The translations under genes were made by a program, and so were the position numbers. A stretch of 21,980 nucleotides of DNA from Burkholderiaceae bacterium. GTDB lineage: Bacteria; Pseudomonadota; Gammaproteobacteria; Burkholderiales; Burkholderiaceae. The stretch's first letter is position 1. Each line of letters opens with the position of its first letter. The notes below the pieces were generated by a model. That model searched no databases. It was not told the DNA's origin and worked only from the letters and a program-made list of their open reading frames with translations. Location of the stretch: assembly GCA_021166835.1 (NCBI GenBank), contig JAJPEN010000077.1:1-21980 (forward strand), written 5' to 3'. Positions 1 through 9,695 of this stretch are shown here, piece after piece.

Positions 1-281
1 GTAGCCCCCCGCGCCCCCCCCGCCCCCCCCCGCGGACCCCCACTGTTCGCCGGCGTCTCAACCCCCCCCGCGCCACCCGCCCCCGGCCCGAGACGGTATC
101 TCGTCCCGCAATACGAACACATCGCCTTCCCCGTAGCCCCCAGCTCCAGGTACACGCGCGGATGCGAAGACCACAGCGGCATTTTCGGATTGGGGCAGAA
201 GGCCGGCAGGTCGGAGGCGTCGATCTCGACGACCTCGTCCTGCGCCGGCTGCAGTTGCGTGGCGGAGTCGGAGCCGTTCAT
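1..281 (-). CDS. Zinc-finger (zf-CHCC type) small protein, 3' end outside window
   Basis: Start at 281 gives MNGSDSATQLQPAQDEVVEI. The ligands C29, H40, C55 and C58 are in the order C-x10-H-x14-C-x2-C, within CPNPKMPLWSSHP and CSYCGTRYRL. This is the zf-CHCC pattern shared with the mitochondrial complex I 13-kDa subunit (NDUFS6) and with small bacterial zinc-finger proteins of roughly 60-70 residues. It probably binds zinc structurally; no catalytic role is visible. The ATG overlaps the ilvE stop codon (ATGA, 278-281), so it is probably translated by coupling to ilvE. In homologues the protein normally ends soon after the last Cys motif. Here the frame stays open through a Gly/Ala/Arg-rich tail encoded by long G runs to the window edge (93 codons visible). 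Either the tail is real, or the homopolymer runs hide an indel and a missed stop. The core family call is firm; the tail is not. Confidence 0.85.
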   Translation of the reverse strand, partial: MNGSDSATQLQPAQDEVVEIDASDLPAFCPNPKMPLWSSHPRVYLELGATGKAMCSYCGTRYRLGPGAGGAGGVETPANSGGPRGGAGGARGA

Positions 282-1213
282 CGCTTCGGCGCTCCGACCG
301 GGGCGAGCCATTCGCGGTAGCGCGGATTGCGGCCGGCGACGACGTCGAAGAACATTCCCTGCAGCCGCTCGGTGATCGGGCCGCGCCGGCCTTCGCCGAT
401 CGTGCGGTCGTCCAGTTCGCGGATCGGCGTGATCTCCGCCGCGGTGCCGGTGAAGAACGCTTCGTCGGCGCAGTACATTTCGTCGCGCGTGATGCGCTTC
501 TCGCGCACCTCGATGCCCGCGTCGCGCGCGAGGGTGATCACCGAGTCGCGCGTGATGCCGTCCAGGCACGAGGCGACGTCGGGCGTGTAGACCACGCCGT
601 TGCGCACGAGGAAGACGTTCTCCCCCGAGCCTTCGGAGACGTAACCCTCGGTGTCGAGCAGCAGCGCTTCGTCGTAGCCGTGGGCGCACACTTCCTGGTT
701 GGCGAGGATCGAGTTGATGTAGTAGCCGCTCGCCTTCGCGCGCACCAGCGAGACGTTCACGTGATGCCGCGTGAACGACGAGGTCTTCACGCGGATGCCG
801 TTGGCGATCGCTTCCTCGCCGAGATACGCGCCCCAGGGCCAGGCGGCCACGGCCACGTGGATCGTGTTGCCGCGCGCCGAGACGCCGAGCTTCTCCGAGC
901 CGACCCAGGCGATCGGGCGCAGGTAGCATGATTCGAGCGCGTTCATCCGCACGACGTCCTTCTGCGCCTGGAGCAGCACGTCGAACGAGTACGGCAGCTT
1001 CATCTGGAAGATCTTCGCCGAGTTGAACAGCCGTTTCGTGTGCTCGTTCAGCCGGAAGATCGCCGTGCCTTCGTCGGTCCTGTAGGCGCGCACGCCTTCG
1101 AACACCGCCATTCCGTAATGCAGCGAATGCGTGAGCACATGGATCCTGGCGTCGCGCCAGTCGACCATCTTGCCGTCGAACCAGATATGACCGTCGCGGT
1201 CAGCCATCGACAT
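278..1213 (-). CDS. ilvE: Branched-chain amino acid aminotransferase
   Basis: A 311-residue class IV PLP-dependent transaminase that catalyses the last step of Val, Leu and Ile synthesis (2-oxoacid plus Glu) in the cytoplasm. Seen in the sequence: the start MSMADRDGHIWFDGKMVDW, the fold-type IV signatures HYGMAVFEGVRAY (about 32-44) and EGYVSEGSGENVF, and the PLP lysine K160 in RAKASGYY, which matches the E. coli IlvE lysine environment. Length is the usual one for the family. A GGGAGA ribosome site about 8 nt upstream supports the start at 1213 over the in-frame Met3. A TAAAAT -10 box lies at 1267-1272, leaving a leader of about 45 nt with no room for an attenuator. The downstream zinc-finger gene overlaps the stop by 4 nt. 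A D-amino-acid or ADC-lyase relative is unlikely given the typical IlvE N-terminus. Confidence 0.96.
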   Translation of the reverse strand: MSMADRDGHIWFDGKMVDWRDARIHVLTHSLHYGMAVFEGVRAYRTDEGTAIFRLNEHTKRLFNSAKIFQMKLPYSFDVLLQAQKDVVRMNALESCYLRPIAWVGSEKLGVSARGNTIHVAVAAWPWGAYLGEEAIANGIRVKTSSFTRHHVNVSLVRAKASGYYINSILANQEVCAHGYDEALLLDTEGYVSEGSGENVFLVRNGVVYTPDVASCLDGITRDSVITLARDAGIEVREKRITRDEMYCADEAFFTGTAAEITPIRELDDRTIGEGRRGPITERLQGMFFDVVAGRNPRYREWLAPVGAPKR

Positions 1214-1266
1214 CGCTTTCTCCCGGGGGGATTCCGAAGGCGCGCGTAGATGCGCGGGAACCGTTC

Positions 1267-1272
1267 ATTTTA
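1267..1272 (-). promoter_or_regulatory. Predicted -10 box of the ilvE promoter
   Basis: On the minus strand this reads TAAAAT (5/6 to TATAAT), in the only AT-rich stretch of the 88-nt gap between ilvE and the divergent MFS gene. It predicts a transcript start near 1259. No good -35 hexamer is seen at the usual spacing. The same box lies where the -35 element of the opposite-strand MFS promoter would be, so the two promoters probably overlap. Confidence 0.5.
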
Positions 1273-1289
1273 GCAACGGGCGCACGCGG

Positions 1290-1295
1290 TAGACT
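1290..1295 (+). promoter_or_regulatory. Predicted -10 box of the MFS gene, 6 nt before its ATG
   Basis: TAGACT (4/6 to consensus) is followed by CGGCCG and then the ATG at 1302. No Shine-Dalgarno sequence precedes the ATG. If this is the -10 element, transcription would start at or next to the A of the ATG, giving a leaderless mRNA. The same hexamer-to-ATG spacing recurs at 13357 and 10575. This is a prediction from sequence only. Confidence 0.35.
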
Positions 1296-1301
1296 CGGCC
1301 G

Positions 1302-2573
<1,272 letters not shown>

Positions 2574-2597
2574 CGCTTCCTCGCCGCAGCCGCGGCT

Positions 2598-5381
2598 TCA
2601 GTCGGCGCCGAACAGCGAGCCCCACAGCGCCAGCACGGCGGCTCGTTCGCCGGCGACGCTCTCAGGCTCCACGCGCGCGGCCACGCCGTCGAGCCGCGCC
2701 TGGTGCTGCAGGCGCCGATAGCGGCGGTAGGCGTCGGCCGCAAGCTGCGCGAGTGCGGCGTCGATCAGCCCGAACTCGCCGGCGCGCCCGAGCAGTGCGA
2801 TGTTGCCGGCGTTGTCGAGCAGCGGTCGATGCTCCCCCGAATGCGCGAGCACGAGGAACTGCACGATGAACTCGATGTCGACCATGCCGCCGCGGTCGTG
2901 CTTGAGGTCGAAGCGGTCGCTGCGGTTCGGGTGGCCCTCGCGCATGCGCGCGCGCATCGCGCGCACTTCGTCGCGCAGCCGGTCGCGGTCGCGCGGGCGC
3001 GCGAGCACGCTGCGCCGGATCGCCTCGAAGCGTTCGCCGATCGATGCGTCGCCCGCCGAGAAGCGCGCGCGCGTGAGCGCCTGGTGCTCCCACACCCACG
3101 CCGCGTCGTTCTGATAGGCCTCGAAGGCCGCGAGGCTCGAGACGAGCATTCCCGACTGCCCGTTCGGGCGTAGCCGCAGGTCGGTGTCGAAGAGCAGGCC
3201 GGCGGCGGTGCGCGTCGACAGCCACGCCGAGACGCGTTGCGCGAGCAGCGCATAGGCCTCGGGCGCGCGTTCGTCGGCGTCGTCGTAGAGGAACACGAGA
3301 TCGAGATCGGCGGCATAGCCGAGTTCCTTGCCGCCGAGCCTTCCGTAGGCGATCGCCGCGAAGCGCGGCCTGTCGCGAAAGCGCAGTCGCAGGTTGCTCC
3401 AGACGAGATCGACGACGAGGCCGAGCACGCGATCGGCCAGTTCGCTCAGGTGGTCGGACAGGCGCTCGACGGTCAGGCGGCCTTCGAGGTCCTGCACCAT
3501 CAGCCGGAACACCTGCGCGTGATGCGCTTCGCGCACGAGGTCCATCTGCCGTTCGACGTCGGGCGCGCCGTCGTGCGTCGCCGCTTCGACGCGCTCGCGC
3601 AGCTGCGCGCTCCAGGCGGCGTAGTCCTGCGGCTCGAGCAGCTCGCCGTCGAGCAGCTCGTCGAGGACGACCGGGTGCTGCATCAGGTATTCGGCAGGCG
3701 ACTTCGCCCAGTCGAGCACGCGCAGCACGCGCGCGAACGCGTCGCGGAAGCGATCGAGCAGCGCGACGTAACCGGGGCGGCGGCAGATCGCCTCGAGCAG
3801 GTCGACCAGCCGGGCGAGTCCGGCCGGGCCGGTGCCGTGGCGCACCGCCTCCGCGAGCAGTCGCTCGATGGCGGCCCGCGTCTCGGCGCGCGCTGCGCGA
3901 TAGCGCGTGCCTTCGCGCAGGGCGGCGAAACGGCGTGCGGTCTCCGGGTCGGGCGCCTGCGCGGCATCGGCCGCCTCGGGCGCATCGCCGTTGTCTTCCG
4001 GCGGCGCGAGCAGCCGGTCGAAGATGCGCGCCGTCTGGTCGGTGCATTCGTCGATCGCCGCATCGAAGTCGGCGACCGGCATGCCGAGCATCGCCGCGAT
4101 CGCCTCGCGCTGCTCGCGGTCGCGCGCGAGGCGGTGCGTCTGCGCATCCTCGCGGTACTGCAGCATGTGCTCGGTGCGGCGCAGCAGCCGATAGGCGCGC
4201 GCCAGCGCCTCGCTCTCGTCTTCGGGCAGCAGCCCCTTCGCGGCGAGCGCCTCGAGCGTCTCGAGCGTGCGCCGGCCCTGCAGCGTGGGGTCCTGGCCGC
4301 CGCGCACGATCTGGAACAGCTGCGCGATGAATTCGATCTCGCGGATCCCGCCGCGGCCGAGCTTGACGTCGAAGGCGTCGGGATCGCGCGCGCCGCGCCG
4401 CGCGACCTGCGCGCGAACCTTCGCGTGCAGCGCGCGCAGCGCCTCGATCGCATCGAAGTCGAGATAGCGCCGATAGACGAAGGGTCCGACGATGCGCGCC
4501 AGCGCCGCTTCGTCGTCGTCGCGCGCCTGCCGCGGAGCGGCGCCCGAGTCGGCGATCACCCGTCCTTTCAGCCAGGCGAAGCGCTCCCATTCGCGTCCCT
4601 GCGCGTAGAAGTACTGCTCGAGCATCGGCAGCGAGACGACGAGCGGGCCGGAGTCGCCGTTCGGCCGCAGGCGTGCGTCGACGCGAAAGACGAATCCGTC
4701 GGCGTCGCACTCGGACAGCAGCGCGATGGTCCGGCGCGCGAGGCGATGCATCCATTCGCTCGCGGCGAGAACGTTGCCGCCGGTGCCCGGTGCGCCCGCG
4801 CTGCCATCCGGCGCGCCCGCGCTGCCGTCAGGCGCGCCTGCGCTTCGGCCCTCGCCGCGGAACACGAAGACGAGGTCGAGATCGGAGGAGACGTTCAGCT
4901 CGCAGCCGCCGACCTTGCCCATGCCGACGGCGAGCAGGTCCTGCGGACAGCCGTCGCGATCGAGCGCAGCGCCGTGGCGCGCCGCCAGCGCGGCGCCGGC
5001 GGCGCGCAGCGCCAGCGAGGTGGCGATCTCGGCGAACGCCGTCATCGCCTCGCACACTTCGTCGAGCGTCGCACGCCCTCCGGTGTCGCGCTCGATGAGC
5101 GCGAGCATCAGCCAGTTGCGCGCGCGGCGCAGCGCGCGGCCGAGCGACGCCTCGTCGCCGGCGCCACCGGGGAGGGCGGGAGCGGCCGCGGCGCGTTCGT
5201 GCTTGCGCTCGCGCTCGTGCTCGCGCTCGCGCTCGACCAGCGATTCGATCGCCGCGCGCGACAGCTCGCCCGCGGCGAGCGCTTCGAGGCGGCTGCGCGC
5301 GCAGGCCTCGTCCGAACGCGCGGCGAACGCGGCCAGCGTGCGCCGGAAGTACGCCGAATGGCGCTCGCCGTCGAAGCCCAT
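2598..5381 (-). CDS. glnE: Bifunctional glutamine synthetase adenylyltransferase / adenylyl-removing enzyme
   Basis: A 927-residue cytoplasmic enzyme that adenylylates and deadenylylates glutamine synthetase under control of PII and glutamine; E. coli GlnE is 946 residues. The two nucleotidyltransferase domains are both visible. The N-terminal one (adenylyl-removing) has GMGKVGGCELNVSSDLDLVF at about 153-172, with D167 and D169. The C-terminal one (adenylylating) has AYGRLGGKELGYAADLDLVF at about residue 690. Each is followed by its RLRPNG block (DARLRPNGDSG and DLRLRPNGQSG) and by a GG(I/M)xDIEF-type block. Both catalytic Asp pairs are intact. Unusual: a charged EREREHERERKHER stretch at about 51-63 and a repeated SAGAPDG linker at about 180-198, right after the first active-site strand. 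It is divergent from yhdP with only 43 nt between the starts. No clear ribosome site precedes 5381. Confidence 0.96.
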   Translation of the reverse strand: MGFDGERHSAYFRRTLAAFAARSDEACARSRLEALAAGELSRAAIESLVEREREHERERKHERAAAAPALPGGAGDEASLGRALRRARNWLMLALIERDTGGRATLDEVCEAMTAFAEIATSLALRAAGAALAARHGAALDRDGCPQDLLAVGMGKVGGCELNVSSDLDLVFVFRGEGRSAGAPDGSAGAPDGSAGAPGTGGNVLAASEWMHRLARRTIALLSECDADGFVFRVDARLRPNGDSGPLVVSLPMLEQYFYAQGREWERFAWLKGRVIADSGAAPRQARDDDEAALARIVGPFVYRRYLDFDAIEALRALHAKVRAQVARRGARDPDAFDVKLGRGGIREIEFIAQLFQIVRGGQDPTLQGRRTLETLEALAAKGLLPEDESEALARAYRLLRRTEHMLQYREDAQTHRLARDREQREAIAAMLGMPVADFDAAIDECTDQTARIFDRLLAPPEDNGDAPEAADAAQAPDPETARRFAALREGTRYRAARAETRAAIERLLAEAVRHGTGPAGLARLVDLLEAICRRPGYVALLDRFRDAFARVLRVLDWAKSPAEYLMQHPVVLDELLDGELLEPQDYAAWSAQLRERVEAATHDGAPDVERQMDLVREAHHAQVFRLMVQDLEGRLTVERLSDHLSELADRVLGLVVDLVWSNLRLRFRDRPRFAAIAYGRLGGKELGYAADLDLVFLYDDADERAPEAYALLAQRVSAWLSTRTAAGLLFDTDLRLRPNGQSGMLVSSLAAFEAYQNDAAWVWEHQALTRARFSAGDASIGERFEAIRRSVLARPRDRDRLRDEVRAMRARMREGHPNRSDRFDLKHDRGGMVDIEFIVQFLVLAHSGEHRPLLDNAGNIALLGRAGEFGLIDAALAQLAADAYRRYRRLQHQARLDGVAARVEPESVAGERAAVLALWGSLFGAD
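4789..4848 (-). repeat. 21-bp tandem repeats in glnE (SAGAPDG units)
   Basis: There are two near-identical 21-bp units and a partial third, at 4789-4809, 4810-4830 and 4831-4848. On the coding strand they give SAGAPDG-SAGAPDG-SAGAP. They lie just after the DLDLVF strand of the deadenylylating domain, in a place where homologues have a short loop. The frame is kept. Confidence 0.85.
5193..5238 (-). repeat. Hexamer-rich repeat in glnE encoding Glu-Arg/His-Glu run
   Basis: Imperfect tandem copies of a GCTCGC-like hexamer (plus strand) encode the EREREHERERKHER stretch near residue 55 of GlnE. The segment is highly charged and probably a helix or disordered linker. It resembles the ER-rich insert in the neighbouring yhdP gene at about 8101-8186. 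Confidence 0.75.
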
Positions 5382-5424
5382 GATCGCCGGTCCGAAAGGT
5401 TATCCTTGAGCCCGATTGTCGCTC

Positions 5425-8400
5425 ATGCACGCCTTCGCACCGCCGCCCGCCGGCCCGACTCGACTCGAGCGCGCGCTCCGGTGGCTCGCGTGGAGCGTGC
5501 TCGTCCTCGCGCTGGCGCTCGCCGGCGCCTACACCGCGCTCCGAACCCTGGTCTGGCCGAACCTCGATCGCTGGCGCCCGCAGATCGAGCAGCGGCTCGC
5601 CGAGACCACCGGCCGCACGGTGCGCATCGGCTCGCTGACCACCGGCTTCGACGGCTGGCGCCCGTGGCTCGTGGCGGACAAGCTCGCCGTGCTCGACGCC
5701 GACGGCGTCGAGGCGCTGTCGGCCGAGCGGCTGCGCGGCGTCGTCTCGATGCGCGGCGCATTGCGCGGGCGCTTCGTGCTCGCGCTGCTCGAGATCGAGG
5801 CGCCGGCGCTGCGCGTCGAGCGCGTGACGCCGAGCCGATTGCGCATCGGCGGCTTCGACGTCGATCTCGACGCGCCCGGCTCGCCCGGCGTCTTCGAGCG
5901 CCTGCTCGCGCATCGCAGGATCCGGCTGCACGACGTGCGCATCGACGCGATCGACCGCGTCGGCGAAAGTCGACTCGCGTTGGCAGGCGTGGACATCGCC
6001 ATCGGCTCGGTCGGTCGGCGCCATCGTGCGTCGCTGCACGTGCCGGCGTGGGGCGAGGTCGCGCAGGACGTCGATGCCGCGATCGAGTTCGCGCACGCGC
6101 CCTTCGCGTCGCCCGCCGACTGGCGCAGCTGGCGCGGTGAGGCCTACGTCGGCGCGCGCAGCGCCGATCTCGCGGCGGCGCTCGCCCAGTGGGAGCGCTG
6201 GCACCAGGTGTTCGGGCTGCCGGCAGCGCCGCCGATGGTTGCCGTCGAAGCGGGCCGGGTGGGCTTTCGCGCGTGGACGCAGTTCGATCCGGACGCCGCC
6301 AGCCGCACCGCGCTGAAGCTCGAAGCCGCGTCGCTGCGCGCGCGCATCGACGGGCAGCCGATTCCGATCGCCGGCGTGCGGCTGGAGGCGAGCGCGACGC
6401 ACGACGCAGCGGGCCGCACGACGCTCGTGTTCGAGAAGCTCGGCTTCGACGACGTGCAGTACGGCAGCTTCGGGGCGATCGCCGGCGAGCCGATGCTGCG
6501 CCTGGACGCCGAAGGCCAGCCGCTCGCCGCGCGCCTTTCGCTCGGACGCTTCGACGCCGCGCGCACCATGGCCTGGCTGCGCGCCTTTCCGTTGCCGCCC
6601 GACGTGCGTGCGCGTCTCGAGCCGCTGCAGCTCGAAGGACAGATCGGTCGTGTCGCGCTCGACTGGTCGGCAGAACCGGGCGAAGCCCATACCCGGGTCG
6701 ACGCAGACTTCGAGCAGCTGGCCTTCGCCCGACACGAAGACGGCGAGTTGCGCCCCGGAGAACTGCGCCTGCCGGCTTTCCGCAATGTGTCGGGGCACGT
6801 GCACCTGACCCGCGAGGGCGGCGAGGCGACGCTGAGCGGACAGGGCGCGGTGCTGCGCTTCCCCGGCCTGTTCGCCGAGCCCGACGTGCCGCTCGAGCGG
6901 CTCGACGCGCGGGCGAGCTGGACGATCGCGGAAGCCGCGGACGGCGAGAGCGCGCCGCGCGTCGCCCTGCGCATCGAGTCGCTGCATTTCGCGAACCGCG
7001 ACGCGGCCGGCGAGCTTTCCGGCACCTGGCGCAGCGGCGGCCGGGGCGCCGGCATCGTCGATCTCGCCGGCCGGCTCGGGCGCGCCGAGGCGTCGCGCAC
7101 CTCGAGGTACCTGCCGCTGGTGATTCCCGCGCAGGTGCGCGACTGGGTGCGCGACGCGGTGCGCGGCGGGCGCTCGGACGACGTGCGCTTCGTGCTGCAG
7201 GGCGATCTGGCGGACTTCCCCTTTCGCGATCCCGCCGCCGGCGCTTTCCTCGTGGAAGCGCGCCTGGCGGACGCGCGGCTCGCCTATGCGCCCGGATGGC
7301 CGGCGATCGAGCGCATCCGCGGCTCGCTGCGCTTCGAGCGCGCCGGCATGGAGATCCACGCGCAGTCGGGAGCGGTGTGGAACGTCGCGCTCGCCGACAC
7401 GCGCGCGCGCATCGCCGATTTCGACAAGCCGCTGCTGCTCGTCGAAGGCAGCGGCGCCGGCCCGGCGCAGGACATGATCCGCTTCGTCAACGAGAGCGCG
7501 CTGCGCACGAAGATCGACGACTTCACGCGCGAGACGACGGTGGCCGGCGACGCCGCGCTGCAGCTCGCGCTCGAGCTGCCGCTCGAGCACCTCGATGCGA
7601 CGCGCGTGCGCGGCGCCGTGCAGTTTGCCGGCAACGACGTCGCGCTCGACCGCACGCTGCCGACCTTCGAGTCGCTCGCCGGCCGTCTCGAATTCACCGA
7701 AGACCGGCTCGCGCTGCGCGGGCTGCGCGCGCGGTTCCTCGGCGGCGAACTGCAGCTGCAGGGCGACGCTCCGGGCCCCGGGCAGCTGCAGCTGAGCGCC
7801 CGGGGATCGGTTCCGGCCGCTTCGCTCGCGCAATGGCGCGATCCGTCCTTCGGGCCTGCGCTGCCTGCCCGCATCGGCGCGGCGCTGAGCGGCTCGCTCG
7901 CCTTCGAGGCGCGCTTCGAACTGAGCGACCGCCGCTCGAAGCTGTCGATCGACTCGACGCTCGCCGGGCTGGCGAGCGCGCTGCCGCCGCCCTTCGCCAA
8001 GAGCGCCGACGAGCGCTGGCCCCTGCGCATCGAATCGGCCACGTCCGCCGACGGCGTCGAGACGCTGCGCGTTCGCCTGCGCGACGACGTGCAGCTCGTG
8101 CTCGAGCGCGAGCGCGCATCGGCCGAGCGCGAGCGCGTGCCACCCGAGCGCGCGCGCGAGCCACCCGAGCGCGAGCGCGAGCCACATCTTGCGGCGGCGA
8201 AGCTGCGCCGCGGCGTGCTCGCGCTGAACACCGACGCGGTGCTGCCCGACGCCGGCTTCGCCGTCCGCCTGCATTCGCCGCAGCTCGATCTCGATGCATG
8301 GAACGCGCTGCTCGACGAAACGCCGGCCAGCGCGGGCGATGGACGGCCGCCATCGGCGGCGTCCGCCAGGCCGTCGGCGGGCGCGTTCGCTGCGCCGTCA

Positions 8401-9648
8401 CCGGCCGCCTCCGGTTCGCCGTCGTTCGTGCCCGACGCCATCTCGATCGTCTCCGATCGCGTGCGCCTGGGCGGGCGCACTTTCGAGGAAGTGGTCGTCG
8501 GCGCCACGCGCGTCGATGCCGCCTGGCGCGCGAACCTGCATGCGAAGGGCATCGATGGCTACCTGCGGTGGAGCGCCCCCGAAGCGGGCGCCGCGGCAGG
8601 GCGGTTGTCGGCGCGCTTCACGCGGCTGTCGATCCCCGACGATCGCATCGACGACATCGAGCAGCTGCTCGATGCGACGCCGCGCTCGCTGCCCGCGCTC
8701 GACGTCGTCGCCGACGAGCTGGTGCTCGGCGCGCGCGCGCTCGGCGCGCTGCAGCTGCGCGCGCGGAACGACGAAACCGGGAATGCGCAGCTGTGGCGGC
8801 TGGAACACCTGCAGCTGCGCAACGACGCTGCCACCTTCGACGCCTCCGGCACCTGGCGCGCTCGCAGCGGCGACGCGAAGCCGCTGAGCACGATGCGCTT
8901 CAACCTGTCGGTGGCCGACGCCGGCCGGCTGCTCGATCTCTTCGATTTCCGCGACGTGCTGCGCGGCGGCGCGGGCGGGCTGAGCGGGGAGGTGCACTGG
9001 AACGGCTCGCCGATGCGGCTCGACGCGCGTTCCCTCGGCGGCGAGATCGCGCTGTCGCTCGGAAAGGGGCAGTTCCTGAAGAGCGACCCCGGCATCGCGA
9101 AGCTGATCGGCGTCGTCAACCTGCAGTCGTTGCGCCGGCGCCTGGTCTTCGATTTTCGCGACGTGTTCGCCGAGGGCTTCGCCTTCGACCGGATCGACGG
9201 CGCCGTCCACGTCCGCGACGGCGTCGCGCGCACCGACGACTTCCACATGCGCGGCGTGGCCGCGCAGGTGCTGATCCGCGGCGAGGCGAGCATTCCCGCC
9301 GAGACGCAGTCGCTCGTCGTCGAGGTGCGCCCCGAGCTGAACGCCGGCCTGGCTTCGCTCGCCTACGCCGCGCTGGCGAACCCGGCGCTCGGGCTCGGAT
9401 CCTTCGTGGCGCAGATGGTGCTGCGCGAGCCCCTGCAGCGGATGTTCGCGTTCGAGTACGACGTGACCGGTCCGTGGGACGATCCGCAGGTGGTGCGACG
9501 CTCGCGTCCGACGCCCGAGGCGCTGGTGTCGCCCGACGTGCCTGCCCCGCCTGCGGGCGGCCCAGCACCGTCGGCGGGCGGCCCAGCACCGCCGGCGGGT
9601 GCTCCCGCCCCGCCCGCCGGCGGCGCTGCCCAGGGAGCGCCCCGGTGA
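5425..9648 (+). CDS. yhdP: YhdP family protein, AsmA-like envelope lipid-transport protein
   Basis: About 1407 residues, longer than E. coli YhdP (1266). One N-terminal membrane anchor (RWLAWSVLVLALALAGAYTA, about 19-38) is followed by a long periplasmic beta-rich region with the early DGWRPWLVADKLAVLD block. It ends in an AsmA-like C-terminal domain with GKGQFLKSDPGIAKLIGVVN, LRRRLVFDFRDVF and the closing YDVTGPWDDPQV. In E. coli this family acts with TamB and YdbH in carrying phospholipid to the outer membrane. Unusual here: an ER-rich insert at about 893-921, a Pro/Ala/Ser-rich insert at about 970-1000, and a repeated AGGPAPS tail from about residue 1376. The ATG at 5425 is chosen; a TTG at 5416 is in frame and 9 nt earlier. 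Neither has a ribosome site. It is followed closely by the amidase gene and tldD, a neighbourhood I also recall from gammaproteobacteria. Confidence 0.92.
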   Translation: MHAFAPPPAGPTRLERALRWLAWSVLVLALALAGAYTALRTLVWPNLDRWRPQIEQRLAETTGRTVRIGSLTTGFDGWRPWLVADKLAVLDADGVEALSAERLRGVVSMRGALRGRFVLALLEIEAPALRVERVTPSRLRIGGFDVDLDAPGSPGVFERLLAHRRIRLHDVRIDAIDRVGESRLALAGVDIAIGSVGRRHRASLHVPAWGEVAQDVDAAIEFAHAPFASPADWRSWRGEAYVGARSADLAAALAQWERWHQVFGLPAAPPMVAVEAGRVGFRAWTQFDPDAASRTALKLEAASLRARIDGQPIPIAGVRLEASATHDAAGRTTLVFEKLGFDDVQYGSFGAIAGEPMLRLDAEGQPLAARLSLGRFDAARTMAWLRAFPLPPDVRARLEPLQLEGQIGRVALDWSAEPGEAHTRVDADFEQLAFARHEDGELRPGELRLPAFRNVSGHVHLTREGGEATLSGQGAVLRFPGLFAEPDVPLERLDARASWTIAEAADGESAPRVALRIESLHFANRDAAGELSGTWRSGGRGAGIVDLAGRLGRAEASRTSRYLPLVIPAQVRDWVRDAVRGGRSDDVRFVLQGDLADFPFRDPAAGAFLVEARLADARLAYAPGWPAIERIRGSLRFERAGMEIHAQSGAVWNVALADTRARIADFDKPLLLVEGSGAGPAQDMIRFVNESALRTKIDDFTRETTVAGDAALQLALELPLEHLDATRVRGAVQFAGNDVALDRTLPTFESLAGRLEFTEDRLALRGLRARFLGGELQLQGDAPGPGQLQLSARGSVPAASLAQWRDPSFGPALPARIGAALSGSLAFEARFELSDRRSKLSIDSTLAGLASALPPPFAKSADERWPLRIESATSADGVETLRVRLRDDVQLVLERERASAERERVPPERAREPPEREREPHLAAAKLRRGVLALNTDAVLPDAGFAVRLHSPQLDLDAWNALLDETPASAGDGRPPSAASARPSAGAFAAPSPAASGSPSFVPDAISIVSDRVRLGGRTFEEVVVGATRVDAAWRANLHAKGIDGYLRWSAPEAGAAAGRLSARFTRLSIPDDRIDDIEQLLDATPRSLPALDVVADELVLGARALGALQLRARNDETGNAQLWRLEHLQLRNDAATFDASGTWRARSGDAKPLSTMRFNLSVADAGRLLDLFDFRDVLRGGAGGLSGEVHWNGSPMRLDARSLGGEIALSLGKGQFLKSDPGIAKLIGVVNLQSLRRRLVFDFRDVFAEGFAFDRIDGAVHVRDGVARTDDFHMRGVAAQVLIRGEASIPAETQSLVVEVRPELNAGLASLAYAALANPALGLGSFVAQMVLREPLQRMFAFEYDVTGPWDDPQVVRRSRPTPEALVSPDVPAPPAGGPAPSAGGPAPPAGAPAPPAGGAAQGAPR
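8101..8186 (+). repeat. GAGCGC-rich repeat in yhdP encoding an ER-rich insert
   Basis: Imperfect tandem copies of GAGCGCGAGCGCG-type units encode ERERASAERERVPPERAREPPERERE. The segment lies between two beta-rich parts of YhdP and is probably a flexible, highly charged insert. Many units are hexamers or 9-mers, so the frame is preserved. Confidence 0.8.
9553..9615 (+). repeat. 21-bp tandem repeats at the yhdP C-terminus (AGGPAPS units)
   Basis: Units run 9553-9573, 9574-9594 and a diverged third at 9595-9615, encoding AGGPAPS-AGGPAPP-AGAPAPP. They extend the protein past the last conserved AsmA-like strand as a Pro/Ala/Gly tail, presumably disordered and periplasmic. The unit length equals that of the glnE repeat (21 bp), although the sequence differs. 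Confidence 0.85.
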
Positions 9649-9684
9649 GCCCGATCATCAGCGCGACCGCCGGTCGCGCATTCC

Positions 9685-9689
9685 AGGAG
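9685..9689 (+). promoter_or_regulatory. Shine-Dalgarno site fixing the amidase start
   Basis: AGGAG lies 6 nt before the ATG at 9696. An alternative GTG at 9645 overlaps the yhdP stop and has GGGAG about 8 nt before it. It would add 17 residues (SPIISATAGRAFQESK region) that homologues of this family do not usually have. The ATG is preferred. Confidence 0.6.
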
Positions 9690-9695
9690 TCGAAG

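Noticed and set aside
3237..8274. Long open frames opposite glnE (3237-6140 plus) and opposite yhdP (4828-8274 minus)
   Set aside because: Both overlap convincing conserved genes, have compositions dominated by Arg, Ala and Gly, and contain no recognisable domain.
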